Both the position numbers and the translations under genes were made by a program. Below the pieces are notes generated by a model. That model worked only from the letters and a program-made list of their open reading frames with translations. It searched no databases and was not told the DNA's origin. A DNA stretch of 32,225 nt from Microvirga sp. (GTDB taxonomy: Bacteria > Pseudomonadota > Alphaproteobacteria > Rhizobiales > Beijerinckiaceae): positions 1-32,225 of the forward strand of contig JAQSWQ010000048.1 of NCBI GenBank assembly GCA_029266525.1. Direction: 5' to 3'. Of this stretch, positions 1 through 7,403 are shown in pieces (the stretch's first letter is position 1; each line of letters begins with the position of its first letter).

Positions 1-132
1 GAGCGCGTTGCCGAAGTGATCGCGAACGTGGCCCGCGCTATGCAGGCCAAGGGCCATTCGGAGGAAGAGATCGAAGCGGCGATTGAGGAGCTGCTGAAGG
101 ACCTAGAAGCCAAGCCTAACACGCGCCACTGA
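1..132 (+). CDS. C-terminal end of an unknown protein (partial)
   Basis: An open frame enters from the left edge in frame 1 and stops at TGA 130-132, giving 43 residues. The visible part is rich in Glu, Lys and Ala and would form one or two amphipathic helices (it includes HSEEEIEAAIEELLKDLEAK). The start and most of the protein lie outside the window, so I cannot name a family. The neighbouring secreted-protein gene is convergent, so they are not in one operon. Confidence 0.5.
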   Translation, partial: ERVAEVIANVARAMQAKGHSEEEIEAAIEELLKDLEAKPNTRH

Positions 133-376
133 GGAGCCTCAGCTCTCTGCCGTGTCTTTCAGCGCATCGCCGACGCGGCGCTCGCAATGGGGGCGATGAT
201 CGTCGAGCGCAGGCGAGGCGCTCGACGCAACCCCGTCGAAACCGGCAATTGCATCGTAGGTAAGCTGTTGCCTGTCCTTACCTTCCGCCCTGCGTTACCG
301 GTAACGCCTCCCGCGCCTCGCCATAGCTAAGGGCACATCTGGCGTCAGCCGTGCACCCGTGGCATGCTTGGGCTGC

Positions 377-703
377 TCATGGCGGACAGTCGCCCGGAAA
401 ATCCTCTTCATCACATTGACCTGACCAATCTCCCAATAAGCCAGTTCCGAGCCCTCTAAAAACTTCGTCACGCAAAGTACCGCTGACGGTCCCGGAGCCA
501 CCTTGGATCGTCAGTCGTCCCGCGTCGGCATTTCCGGAATTGGTGAAGGACCCGGCCTCTTCACGAAAACCCTGCGCCTTACCCCCGGAGCTAAGGCCCC
601 CGGTGCCGGAGCCGCCCACTGCGCAGCTACTCCCGCCGCAATTTGAATACGCGATAGATGGAAGAACAACGAGTGCGACGGTCGCAAGAACGATACGCTT
701 CAT
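377..703 (-). CDS. Small secreted Gly/Ser-rich protein of unknown function
   Basis: A 108-residue protein. The first 20 residues (MKRIVLATVALVVLPSIAYS) form a clear Sec signal peptide with an Ala-x-Ser type cleavage site. The mature part starts with two cysteines (NCGGSSC) and is dominated by Gly, Ser and Thr, ending in an acidic Cys-containing tail (CDEEDFPGDC). The start is well supported: a GGAGG Shine-Dalgarno sits about 8 bases before ATG 703. I recognise no domain. It is probably exported to the periplasm or cell surface, and the Cys pairs could form disulfides. It stands alone between two gaps. Confidence 0.65.
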   Translation of the reverse strand: MKRIVLATVALVVLPSIAYSNCGGSSCAVGGSGTGGLSSGGKAQGFREEAGSFTNSGNADAGRLTIQGGSGTVSGTLRDEVFRGLGTGLLGDWSGQCDEEDFPGDCPP

Positions 704-1129
704 GATGATCCTCCGTTGCTACCCATCCTGGCCTAGCCTTGCCTCGCAATTACGCTATGGTCAAGCTTGTGGCTGGCAGGCTCACTGCCCGGTCTGCGGC
801 TGGCGCGAGATCGGCTGGGTGTGAAGCTCCCGAAAGACTGGGCACAAAACTGGGTACAAACACCCCGCAGCAGGCAAAAAGATCAATATTTTCAATGGTA
901 TCCGTTCTTGTACGGGGCGAGCGGATCTCCATGGACGGGCGCTGCGCTTGCGCGAAGAACCCGAACCGGCCTTGGGCCTCCCGAGCCCGGAGGTCACGTT
1001 CCCTCCGACCGCAGGCGCCGCTCCCGTCCCACCCTAACGACGCCTCGCGAGAGCGTCCCCCGGCGGACGGGATACACCTTTATAGGACAAAGTTCCGGAG
1101 GTGTCAAGGACTATTTTCAGATCGCCGAG
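704..1129. other. Gene-free stretch
   Basis: No open frame here has a convincing start, ribosome site or recognisable protein. Frames on both strands translate to Arg/Pro-rich low-complexity sequence typical of non-coding GC-rich DNA. A short A/T-richer patch lies around 850-905. It may hold the promoter of the minus-strand secreted-protein gene, but I see no clear -35/-10 pair. Confidence 0.4.
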
Positions 1130-1873
1130 TCATAGCACGAGAACGAGCCCCGACAACGCGAGCAAGGCCGCAAGCGCCTGCCGGAAGCGACGCTCGTCGA
1201 GGCGGCCGTAGATCAGCCAGCCGACCCACGACCCAGTCGCGAGCGCCGGAATGGTCAGCGCGAACATCAGCACGCTCGCGCTGTCGACCGCGATGCCGCC
1301 GAGGAGCGCGAGCGAGGTCAGCTGGGCGAGGAAAATGAAAGGCTGGCAGACGCCGCGGATGGTCTCCTTCGACCAGCCGCGCAGCTGCGCCCAGATCGTC
1401 GGCAGGACCCCGGAGAACCCGCCGAGCCCGCCGAGGATGCCGCCGAGAAAGCCGACGATTCCGTCCGCCAACCTCCCGCCATGCGGCACGTGCGGCAGGC
1501 GCGGCGCGAACAGGGCGAAGAGGCCATAGGCGAGGAGGAAGAAGCCGAGCCCGTGCTTCAGCACGCCGGGGTCGCTGAGGGTCAGAAGCGAGATGCCGAT
1601 CGGGATGCCGACGGCGCCGCCGATCAGGAAGGGCCAGAGCCGGCCGGGCTCGAGCGTCCTGCGCATCAGCCAGATCGAGAACAGATGCAAGCAGACGCCG
1701 CTCGCGAGCACCAGCACGGCCGTCTGCAGCGGCGGCAGCGCGTGCAGCCAGATCGATGAGGCGACAAGCGCGAAGGCAAAGCCCGCACCCCCGATCGCGA
1801 GCGCGCCGAGAAAGGCGCCGAGCCAGAGGACGCCGAGGAGCTTGAGGGTAAGCGCGCCGAGCGCCGCGCTCAC
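1130..1873 (-). CDS. TauE/SafE family sulfite/organic-anion permease
   Basis: A 247-residue, almost wholly hydrophobic protein with about seven to eight membrane segments, the size of the TauE/SafE (DUF81) family. Two Gly-rich half-repeats are visible: GAFLGALAIGGAGF near the N terminus and GFLGGILGGLGGFSGVLPT in the middle. The family is associated with export of sulfite, sulfoacetate or similar anions, but the substrate cannot be read from sequence. The start is GTG 1873, which overlaps the TGA of the flavoprotein gene by four bases (GTGA). It is therefore the last gene of the complex II-like operon and translationally coupled to it. This suggests that its substrate is linked to that pathway. 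Confidence 0.8.
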   Translation of the reverse strand: MSAALGALTLKLLGVLWLGAFLGALAIGGAGFAFALVASSIWLHALPPLQTAVLVLASGVCLHLFSIWLMRRTLEPGRLWPFLIGGAVGIPIGISLLTLSDPGVLKHGLGFFLLAYGLFALFAPRLPHVPHGGRLADGIVGFLGGILGGLGGFSGVLPTIWAQLRGWSKETIRGVCQPFIFLAQLTSLALLGGIAVDSASVLMFALTIPALATGSWVGWLIYGRLDERRFRQALAALLALSGLVLVL

Positions 1874-3603
1874 TCGGCTGCCTCGCGCAGGAGGGTCTCA
1901 CCGGGAAAGACCCGCGTGAAATGCACCGGCTCGGTCGTAACCGGGATGCGCTCGCCCTCGAGGCGCGCGACCGTGTAACGCGAAGCCGCGAGCTCGCTCG
2001 TCTCAGGAAAGTCCTCGCGGAAATGGGCGCCGCGCGAATCCTCCCGCGCGAGCGCCGCGGCGGCGATCGACCTCGAGACCAGAACGAGGTTCTTGAGGTT
2101 GAGCCAATCGTGCCAGGTGAGGTTATAGGCGCGATTGCCGTCGGCAACGCCCGCGGCGTCGAGGGCTGAATCGAGCTCGTGGAGAGCGGCGAGGCCGCGC
2201 GTCAGGGTCTCGCCTGTGCGCAGGATGCCGACATCGTCCCACATCAGCTCGTAAAGGCGTTCGCGGATGGCGTTGAGGTCGCCGGCGGGCCGGCGGAACG
2301 GCGCTTCGACGCGATCGAGCGCCGCTTCGATCGCTGCGGCGTCGGGATCGGCGTGCGCCCCATGCGCGCGCACGAAAGGCGGCATCGCGTCCCCGGCGAG
2401 CCCGCCGAACACGGTCGAGTTCGCGACCCCGTTGCCGCCAAGCCGGTTCGCGCCATGCACGCCGCCGGTGTCCTCGCCCGCCGCGAAGAGCCGGTGCATC
2501 GGGGTCGCGCAATCCGCTCCGAAGACCACGCCGCCCATGATATAATGCGCCGTCGGCACCACCTCGACCCGGCTCCCTGCGAGGTCGAAGCCGCAATCGG
2601 CGCAGCGCTCGACCATGCCCTTGAAGCCGCGCCGCACGTTGTCGGGCCCGAGATGCGCCATCTCGAGCCACACCCCGCAGTTCGGCGTGCCGAAGCCCTT
2701 GCGGATGCGGTCCTCGATCGAGCGGCTGACGACGTCGCGCGTCGCGCGCTCGCCGCGCTCGTCATAGGCGAACATGAAGCGCTCGCCGGTGCCGTCGACG
2801 AGATGGCCGCCCGCTCCCCGAAGCCCCTCCTCGAGCACGGTGCCGGTCATGCGCGTGGCGGGGCCGGCGAGGAGGCCGGTCGGGTGGAACTGCACCATCT
2901 CCATGTCGCGCAAAGGGAGGCCTGCGCGGAGCGCCATGGCGAGCCCGTCGCAGGACTTGTCGCCGGAGGGCGTGTGGTACTTGTACATGGTCGGCCCGCC
3001 GCCGGTCGCGAGCAGCACCGCCTTCGCACGCACGAGCAGCGGTGCGCCGGTGCGCATGTCGAGCATCAGCACGCCGGCGAGCCCCGAACCGTCGGCCGCC
3101 GGGATCAGCTCGACGGCGCGGTGGTCCTCGAGACGGAGCACGTCGCGCCGCCACACCTGCTCGGCGAGCCGGTTGATGATCTCGATGCCGGTGAGGTCGC
3201 CCTTATGGACCGTGCGGTCGAAGGTCTGCCCGGCGAAGGCCTTCTGGTGGACCGTGCCGTCCGGGTTGCGATCGAAGAAGCAGCCGAGCTCGTTCTCCAG
3301 CTCGCGGATGCGCAGCTGCGCCTCGTTGACGAGGAGCCACGCAAGGTCCTGGTCGTTCAGCCACCCGCCGCCCTCGATCGTGTCCATGAAGTGGCGTTCG
3401 ACCGAGTCGCCCGGGGCCAGCGCGACGTTGTAGCCGCCCTGCACCATGCGGGTGCAGCCGCATTTGCCGAGAAGCCCCTTCACCGCAATCGTGACCTCGA
3501 GCTCGGGTGCTGCCTTCTTCGCATGCAGCGCCGCGAACAGCCCGGCGCCGCCGGCGCCGAGGATCAGGATGTCGGTGTCGAGGGTGGGCACAGCGCCCAT
3601 CAT
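1870..3603 (-). CDS. Succinate dehydrogenase/fumarate reductase-like flavoprotein subunit
   Basis: 577 residues from ATG 3603 (a TTG at 3618 and an ATG at 3600 are alternatives). An FAD-binding Rossmann motif GAGGAG is at residues 16-21. The dicarboxylate site of the SDH/FRD family is intact: FHPTG with H240, E258, the proton-shuttle Arg in ATRDVVSR (R289), H353 in TAHYIMGG, and R387 in GANRLGG. The histidine that normally binds FAD covalently (Ser-His-Thr before the QGG motif) is replaced: here the segment reads GCTRMVQGG, with C50 at the His position. The flavin is therefore probably non-covalent, as in L-aspartate oxidase. The operon also supplies an Fe-S subunit and two anchors, so I read this as the catalytic subunit of a membrane complex II-like enzyme, succinate- or fumarate-type, or acting on a substituted dicarboxylate. 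Aspartate oxidase is less likely in this context. Confidence 0.85.
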   Translation of the reverse strand: MMGAVPTLDTDILILGAGGAGLFAALHAKKAAPELEVTIAVKGLLGKCGCTRMVQGGYNVALAPGDSVERHFMDTIEGGGWLNDQDLAWLLVNEAQLRIRELENELGCFFDRNPDGTVHQKAFAGQTFDRTVHKGDLTGIEIINRLAEQVWRRDVLRLEDHRAVELIPAADGSGLAGVLMLDMRTGAPLLVRAKAVLLATGGGPTMYKYHTPSGDKSCDGLAMALRAGLPLRDMEMVQFHPTGLLAGPATRMTGTVLEEGLRGAGGHLVDGTGERFMFAYDERGERATRDVVSRSIEDRIRKGFGTPNCGVWLEMAHLGPDNVRRGFKGMVERCADCGFDLAGSRVEVVPTAHYIMGGVVFGADCATPMHRLFAAGEDTGGVHGANRLGGNGVANSTVFGGLAGDAMPPFVRAHGAHADPDAAAIEAALDRVEAPFRRPAGDLNAIRERLYELMWDDVGILRTGETLTRGLAALHELDSALDAAGVADGNRAYNLTWHDWLNLKNLVLVSRSIAAAALAREDSRGAHFREDFPETSELAASRYTVARLEGERIPVTTEPVHFTRVFPGETLLREAAE

Positions 3604-3627
3604 GAAGCGCCGGCGCAAATCCCCTCG

Positions 3628-3789
3628 CCCTTGCGGGGAGGGGTAGGGGTGGGGGTCGCGGGCGCAGGCGAGGCGCGGCCGCTTATGCTCCGTCGCTGAT
3701 GCAGTGCGCCCGTATTACCCGCACCGCGCTCTATGCCCGCGACCCCCACCCCGCTCGGCCTTCGGCCGAGTCGGCCCTCCCCGCAAGGG
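3628..3789. repeat. Composite intergenic inverted repeat
   Basis: Between the flavoprotein and hydratase beta genes lie long inverted arms: 3646-3663 pairs with 3735-3752 (18 bases, perfect), and 3628-3642 pairs with 3775-3789 (15 bases, perfect). The right arm also carries its own 7-bp hairpin with a 3-base loop at 3754-3770. It resembles the GC-rich palindromic elements scattered through Rhizobiales intergenic DNA. Within the operon transcript it would fold into a large hairpin that could affect mRNA stability or lower expression of the downstream genes. Confidence 0.8.
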
Positions 3790-3814
3790 GGAGGGAAGAT
3801 GCGCGGCCTCGGAG

Positions 3815-4426
3815 TCATTGCGAAACGCCCATCGCGGCGAGCGCGGCGGCGCGGCGCGACTCCGCGGTCTCGCGGACCTTGTCGTAGAGCGAGCCGCCAT
3901 GGGCATCCATGGCGACGAGGATCGGGCCGAAGCCTTGGATGGCGAAGCGCCACAGGCATTCCGGATCGAGGTCCTCGAGGTCGACATCCTCGATAGCGGT
4001 GATCCAGGTGGTCTCGAGCGCCGCCGCGCCGCCGACGATGGCGAGATAGGCCCCGCCGAGTTCCTGGAAGGCCGCACGGGAGGCGTCGCCGAGGCCGCCC
4101 TTGCCGATGACGATCCGCACGCCCTCGCGCTCCATGAGCGGCCGCGTGAAGCGCTCCATGCGTTGCGAGGTGGTGGTGCCGATGCACACCGGCGCGAACC
4201 CAGCCGGGTGCTCGTTCGAGCGTTCGACCCGCCGCACGTTGGGGGCGGTGTGGATGACGGCATAACCCTTCAGGTCGAAGCGGGTGCGCCGGCCGCGATC
4301 GAACATGTGGATCTGGGTCGCGTCGCGGATTCCGAACAGCGTGCGCTCGAGGGTGACGGTGTCGCCGACGCGCAGCGCCCGAGCCTGGGCCTCGTCGATC
4401 GGCATCTCGAGGACATGGTGAGTCAT
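3815..4426 (-). CDS. Class I fumarate hydratase-type dehydratase, beta subunit
   Basis: 203 residues, the size of the small subunit of heterodimeric Fe-S hydro-lyases (fumarase/L-tartrate dehydratase C-terminal domain). Typical features are RVGDTVTLERTLFGIRDATQ near the N terminus, PVCIGTTTSQRME in the middle, then VIGKGGLGD and GGAAAL, and a C-terminal segment around FGPILVAMDAHGGSLYDKV. The start is ATG 4426, preceded by a purine-rich GGGGGAGAG ribosome site; an upstream in-frame ATG at 4489 would add 21 residues that do not fit the family. With the alpha subunit it should add or remove water across fumarate/malate. Tartrate or mesaconate type substrates are alternatives. It is downstream of alpha in the same operon, separated by a palindromic repeat. 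Confidence 0.85.
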   Translation of the reverse strand: MTHHVLEMPIDEAQARALRVGDTVTLERTLFGIRDATQIHMFDRGRRTRFDLKGYAVIHTAPNVRRVERSNEHPAGFAPVCIGTTTSQRMERFTRPLMEREGVRIVIGKGGLGDASRAAFQELGGAYLAIVGGAAALETTWITAIEDVDLEDLDPECLWRFAIQGFGPILVAMDAHGGSLYDKVRETAESRRAAALAAMGVSQ

Positions 4427-4439
4427 CGCTCTCCCCCCG

Positions 4440-4534
4440 GTCATCCCGGAAGCCGCGTAGCGGCTATCCGGGATCCATGGCGCCGGCACGTGTCCGCGGA
4501 TCCCGGCTCTTCGCTGCGCTTCGGCCAGGATGAC
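4440..4534. repeat. Intergenic palindromic repeat
   Basis: The 117-bp gap between the hydratase alpha and beta genes is almost filled by an element bounded by GTCATCC at 4440 and its complement GGATGAC ending at 4534. An inner inverted repeat (tcccggaagccg / cggctatccggga) lies in the left half. The ends match those of the element at 7001-7112, so both probably belong to one dispersed palindrome family. Confidence 0.7.
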
Positions 4535-4543
4535 AGTGGAGGG

Positions 4544-5446
4544 CTAGAAGCCATATTCGACTCCCTCCTCCGAGATCACCGCCGAGGCCCGACGTGCCGA
4601 GTGGCATTGGATGTTGACCGCGACCGGGTTCATCGTGATGTGGGTCGCCGCGGTCTCGACATGGACCGCAAAGGCGGTGCCGCGGCCGCCGAGGCCTTGC
4701 GGCCCGATGCCGAGGCTGTTGACCGCGATCGACAGCATCTTTTCGAGCTTCTCGCCCTCCGGATCCTCGCAGGCGGAACCGAGCGGGCGCGTCGCGGCGA
4801 CCTTGGCGAGGTGCATGCACAGATCCGAGGTGCCGCCGATGCCGACGCCGACGATGGTCGGCGGGCAGACGCGGCCGCCGACCTCGATCACGCGGTCGAT
4901 CACATAGGCCTTGATGCCGTCGACGCCGTCGGCCGGGATCAGCATCTTGAGGAAGGAGCCGTTCTCGGAGCCCGATCCTTTCGGGATCATCTCGATCCTG
5001 AGCTGCCGGGGCGAATCGTCGAAATCGATGTTGATGACCGGGATGAGCCGCCCGCAGGAACTCTGCTCGTTGATGCGCGTGATCGGATGCACGACCGAGG
5101 ACCGCAGCGGATGCTCGCGCGTCGCGCGCTCGACGCCGCGGCGGATCGCGGCCTTGAGCGCAATGCCGTCGACGCGGAGGTCGCCCCCGATGATGACGTT
5201 GTAGATCGGGATGCCGGTATCCTGGCAGAGCAGGTTTCGGGTGCGCTCGGCGACCTTGATGTTCTCCACCATGGTGCCGAGGATGGTCTTGGCGGTGGCG
5301 TCATCCTCGTCGCGGCTGAGGCGGTCGAAGCCGCGCTTGACCTGCGGCGGCAGAATCTTGAGCGCCCGGATGTAGAGCTCCTTCGCGACCTCCTCGATCT
5401 CGGCGTAGTCGACGGTGAAGAGATCGGCATCGGCGAGCATGGTCAT
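4544..5446 (-). CDS. Class I fumarate hydratase-type dehydratase, alpha subunit
   Basis: 300 residues, the normal length of the alpha subunit of two-subunit class I hydro-lyases. Three cysteines sit where the family ligates its [4Fe-4S] cluster: C74 in LLCQDTG, C194 in RVCPP and C281 in IQCHSARR. Other family signatures are GSGSENGSF and GVGIGGTSDLC. The cluster acts as a Lewis acid for water addition or removal, so the enzyme should be oxygen-sensitive and cytoplasmic. The start is ATG 5446, whose ATGA overlaps the stop of the second anchor gene. A second in-frame ATG lies two codons on. Pairing with a complex II-like enzyme suggests a succinate-fumarate-malate module, but tartrate dehydratase or mesaconase activity cannot be excluded. 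Confidence 0.88.
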   Translation of the reverse strand: MTMLADADLFTVDYAEIEEVAKELYIRALKILPPQVKRGFDRLSRDEDDATAKTILGTMVENIKVAERTRNLLCQDTGIPIYNVIIGGDLRVDGIALKAAIRRGVERATREHPLRSSVVHPITRINEQSSCGRLIPVINIDFDDSPRQLRIEMIPKGSGSENGSFLKMLIPADGVDGIKAYVIDRVIEVGGRVCPPTIVGVGIGGTSDLCMHLAKVAATRPLGSACEDPEGEKLEKMLSIAVNSLGIGPQGLGGRGTAFAVHVETAATHITMNPVAVNIQCHSARRASAVISEEGVEYGF

Positions 5447-5805
5447 GCTCCGAGGTTCAACAGGAAGAGAAGGCCGAAGGCGAGGCCGAGCGCGAAAGCG
5501 AAGGCGATCGCCCGGCTCTGCCAGTCGCGCCAGCCGACGAGCTCGATGAACAGGAGCCGCAGGCCCCCGCCGAGATGCGCCGCAAGCAGCACCACCAGGC
5601 CGAGCTCGGCGAACTTGGTCAGCGGGTTGTCGGTCCAACGCAAGAAGGATTCAAGCCGCGCCTCGCCCTCGATCGCCTGGCCCAAAGCCCAGAAATGCAG
5701 CGGCAGGAACAACGCGAGCATGAGCCCCGAGAGCCGGTGCACCAGAAAGGCGACATAGGCCGGATGGGTGCGGCGCCGAAACGAAGAGGCGGCAAGCGCG
5801 CTCAT
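5443..5805 (-). CDS. Complex II-like membrane anchor subunit 2 (cytochrome b556 type)
   Basis: 120 residues with three membrane helices. It carries SdhC-type signatures: FLVHRLSGLML at the start of helix I (the quinone-site Ser/Arg region) and HLGGGLRLL in the second half, matching the H-x3-G-L-R heme-ligand motif. It should anchor the flavoprotein and Fe-S subunit in the membrane and help form the quinone and heme b site. The start is ATG 5805, and ATGA overlaps on both sides couple it to its neighbours. It resembles the first anchor in layout, so the two may form a pseudo-symmetric heterodimer. Confidence 0.8.
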   Translation of the reverse strand: MSALAASSFRRRTHPAYVAFLVHRLSGLMLALFLPLHFWALGQAIEGEARLESFLRWTDNPLTKFAELGLVVLLAAHLGGGLRLLFIELVGWRDWQSRAIAFAFALGLAFGLLFLLNLGA

Positions 5806-6167
5806 GCATAGAGCCCGAGCACGGTGCGCAAGCCCGCAGCGGCGATGAGGACCGCGAACAGCGCTGCCGCGATGTCGAGGGAGCGGCCGCGCCAGCCGAG
5901 CCACTCGGCGAAGATGGTGCGCAGCCCGATCGGAGCGTGGATCGCGACGGCCGCGATGAACAGCACGTAGAAGGCGAGCCATGCGCCGTTGCCGCGCGTG
6001 CGGGAAAGAATCTCGCCCGCCGAGAGGCCGCCGCGCACGGCGAAGACAATCGTCGCGAGATGGACGAGGACGCAGAGCGCGAGCACCATTGCGGAAGCGC
6101 GTTGCGCCACCCACAGCCGCGCCTCCCAGCGGATCTGGGATCGCGTGCGGCCCGCGTAGGCGCTCAC
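5802..6167 (-). CDS. Complex II-like membrane anchor subunit 1
   Basis: 121 residues, three predicted membrane helices. WVAQRASAMVLALCVLVHLA resembles the first helix of SDH/FRD cytochrome b anchors, and HAPIGLRTIFAEWLGW carries the H-x3-G-L-R motif typical of heme-binding anchors. The start is GTG 6167, overlapping the TGA of the Fe-S gene (GTGA). Its role is membrane attachment and electron transfer to quinone with the second anchor. Which anchor corresponds to SdhC and which to SdhD is unclear, because both carry the same His motif. Confidence 0.78.
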   Translation of the reverse strand: MSAYAGRTRSQIRWEARLWVAQRASAMVLALCVLVHLATIVFAVRGGLSAGEILSRTRGNGAWLAFYVLFIAAVAIHAPIGLRTIFAEWLGWRGRSLDIAAALFAVLIAAAGLRTVLGLYA

Positions 6168-6943
6168 AGCTCGCCTCGCAGAGCGGCGCGGGCGGTCGCG
6201 CGCTTCAGCCCGGCGATCGAGGCGGTCGGGTTGAGGGATTTCGGGCAGTAGGTGCGGCAGCTCTCGTGGGAGTGGCAGGCGTGGCAGCCGGCGTCGCCCG
6301 CTACCGCGAGGAGGCGCTCCGGCTGGCCGTCGTCGCGCAGGTCGTTGACGAGGGTCCAGGCGCGGTTGAGCGCGGCCGGGCCCAGATAGTCCGGGTTCCA
6401 CGCGACCACGTCGCAGGCCGCATAGCAGACGCCGCAGCCGATACATTCGATCGCGGCATCGGCCTCGACGCGCTCGGGCGAGGATGGCGGCACGACCGCG
6501 AAGTCCCTTGCGGCATCTTCCGACGGCACGAAGGCGCCTCTCGCGCGCGCCCATTTGTCGAAGAATTCGCGCATGTCGACCGTAAGGTCCTTCACGACCG
6601 GCATGTTCTTGAGCGGCTCGATCGTGACCTCGCCCTCGCCTGCGACCTTCGCGACGTGGGTGCGGCAGGTCCAGCGCGGGCGCCCGTTCACGGTCATGGC
6701 GCAGGAGCCGCACATGCCGACCCGGCAGGCGAACCGGTAGGACAGCGTCGGATCGAGCGCGCGCTGGATGTAGGTCACGAGGTCAAGGATGGTCTGGCTC
6801 GGGGCGGCGGGAACCTCGTAGCGCTGCAACCGCCCCTCCGCCGCCCCGCGCCAGACGCGGACGGAAAACGTTGCGGGCGGCTGCGCTGCCGAACTCGAAG
6901 GCACTTCGGCGTTCCTCGGAGGATTCTGGCTCTTGGCCGACAC
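6164..6943 (-). CDS. Complex II-like iron-sulfur subunit
   Basis: 259 residues, the length of SdhB/FrdB. The plant-type [2Fe-2S] ligands are C73, C78, C81 and C93 (CRVGMCGSC, then WTC). The bacterial ferredoxin domain has C167, C170, C173 (CIGCGVC) with C233 for the [4Fe-4S] cluster, and C177, C223 and C229 for a [3Fe-4S] cluster, in CHSHESCRTYCPKSLNP. It transfers electrons between the flavoprotein and the membrane quinone. It is the first gene of the operon. The start is GTG 6943, since no ATG occurs before the [2Fe-2S] domain. A 5-bp inverted repeat (GGGTT/AACCC, 6976-6990) lies just upstream and could be an operator. The N-terminal 24 residues are low-complexity. Confidence 0.9.
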   Translation of the reverse strand: MSAKSQNPPRNAEVPSSSAAQPPATFSVRVWRGAAEGRLQRYEVPAAPSQTILDLVTYIQRALDPTLSYRFACRVGMCGSCAMTVNGRPRWTCRTHVAKVAGEGEVTIEPLKNMPVVKDLTVDMREFFDKWARARGAFVPSEDAARDFAVVPPSSPERVEADAAIECIGCGVCYAACDVVAWNPDYLGPAALNRAWTLVNDLRDDGQPERLLAVAGDAGCHACHSHESCRTYCPKSLNPTASIAGLKRATARAALRGEL

Positions 6944-7000
6944 GCGCCGGCGCAGGGACCCTAGGACTGGTCACAGGGTTGCGCAAACCCTTTGCAGTGA

Positions 7001-7112
7001 TCGTCCCGGCCGAAGCCGCGCGGCGGCGCAGAGCCGGGACCCACGTTCCTCCGCCCGGCCGAGGTCCCGGATCTGCGCCGCACCGCTACGCGCTGCGGCG
7101 CGTCCGGGACGA
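7001..7112. repeat. Intergenic palindromic repeat
   Basis: The 363-bp gap between the divergent complex II operon and the integrase has no gene. Most of it is a GC-rich palindromic element bounded by TCGTCCCGG (7001-7009) and its complement CCGGGACGA (7104-7112). Internal inverted segments such as gcggcgcagagccgggac and gtcccggatctgcgccgc also pair. It is the same style as the element at 4440-4534. The rest of the gap (7113-7270) shows nothing I can assign. Confidence 0.75.
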
Positions 7113-7271
7113 CCCTTTACCCGGTCGGCTTCGTCGACTTGCCCTCTCCCGCAAGGTTCTCGATCATAGGTATCGCGGGCGTGGACCCGGCATGGATGGT
7201 GGTGGATAAGCGTTTGAAATCGCTACATACACGTCGGATCGGCATTGACTGAAATGCTCCGTGTTGTCTCT

Positions 7272-7306
7272 CTATCGTTACCTATTTGGACTCCAGGTAG
7301 CGATAG
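7272..7306 (+). promoter_or_regulatory. Inverted repeat burying the ribosome site of the integrase
   Basis: Arms 7272-7283 and 7295-7306 (12 bases, 11 matching plus one G-U-compatible mismatch) are separated by 11 bases. The right arm ends directly before ATG 7307 and contains the likely Shine-Dalgarno AGGTAG (7295-7300). In RNA the ribosome site would be paired. In DNA it could bind a repressor or the integrase itself. Function is inferred. Confidence 0.55.
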
Positions 7307-7403
7307 ATGCCTCGAACCCGGCTGACCAAAAGCCGCCATCGATGCGCTCCCAACACCCTCTTCGGAGCAGGTCTACTGGGACGAATCCCTGCCGGGCTTT
7401 GGA

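Noticed and set aside
2179-3699. Open frame of 506 codons on the plus strand
   Set aside because: It lies antisense to the flavoprotein gene, is rich in Arg, Ala, Glu and His with no domain, and is a codon-bias shadow of high-GC coding DNA.
3704-5758. Open frame of 684 codons on the plus strand
   Set aside because: It is antisense to both hydratase subunits and an anchor gene, all strongly supported. The product is low-complexity and charged, with no recognisable motif.
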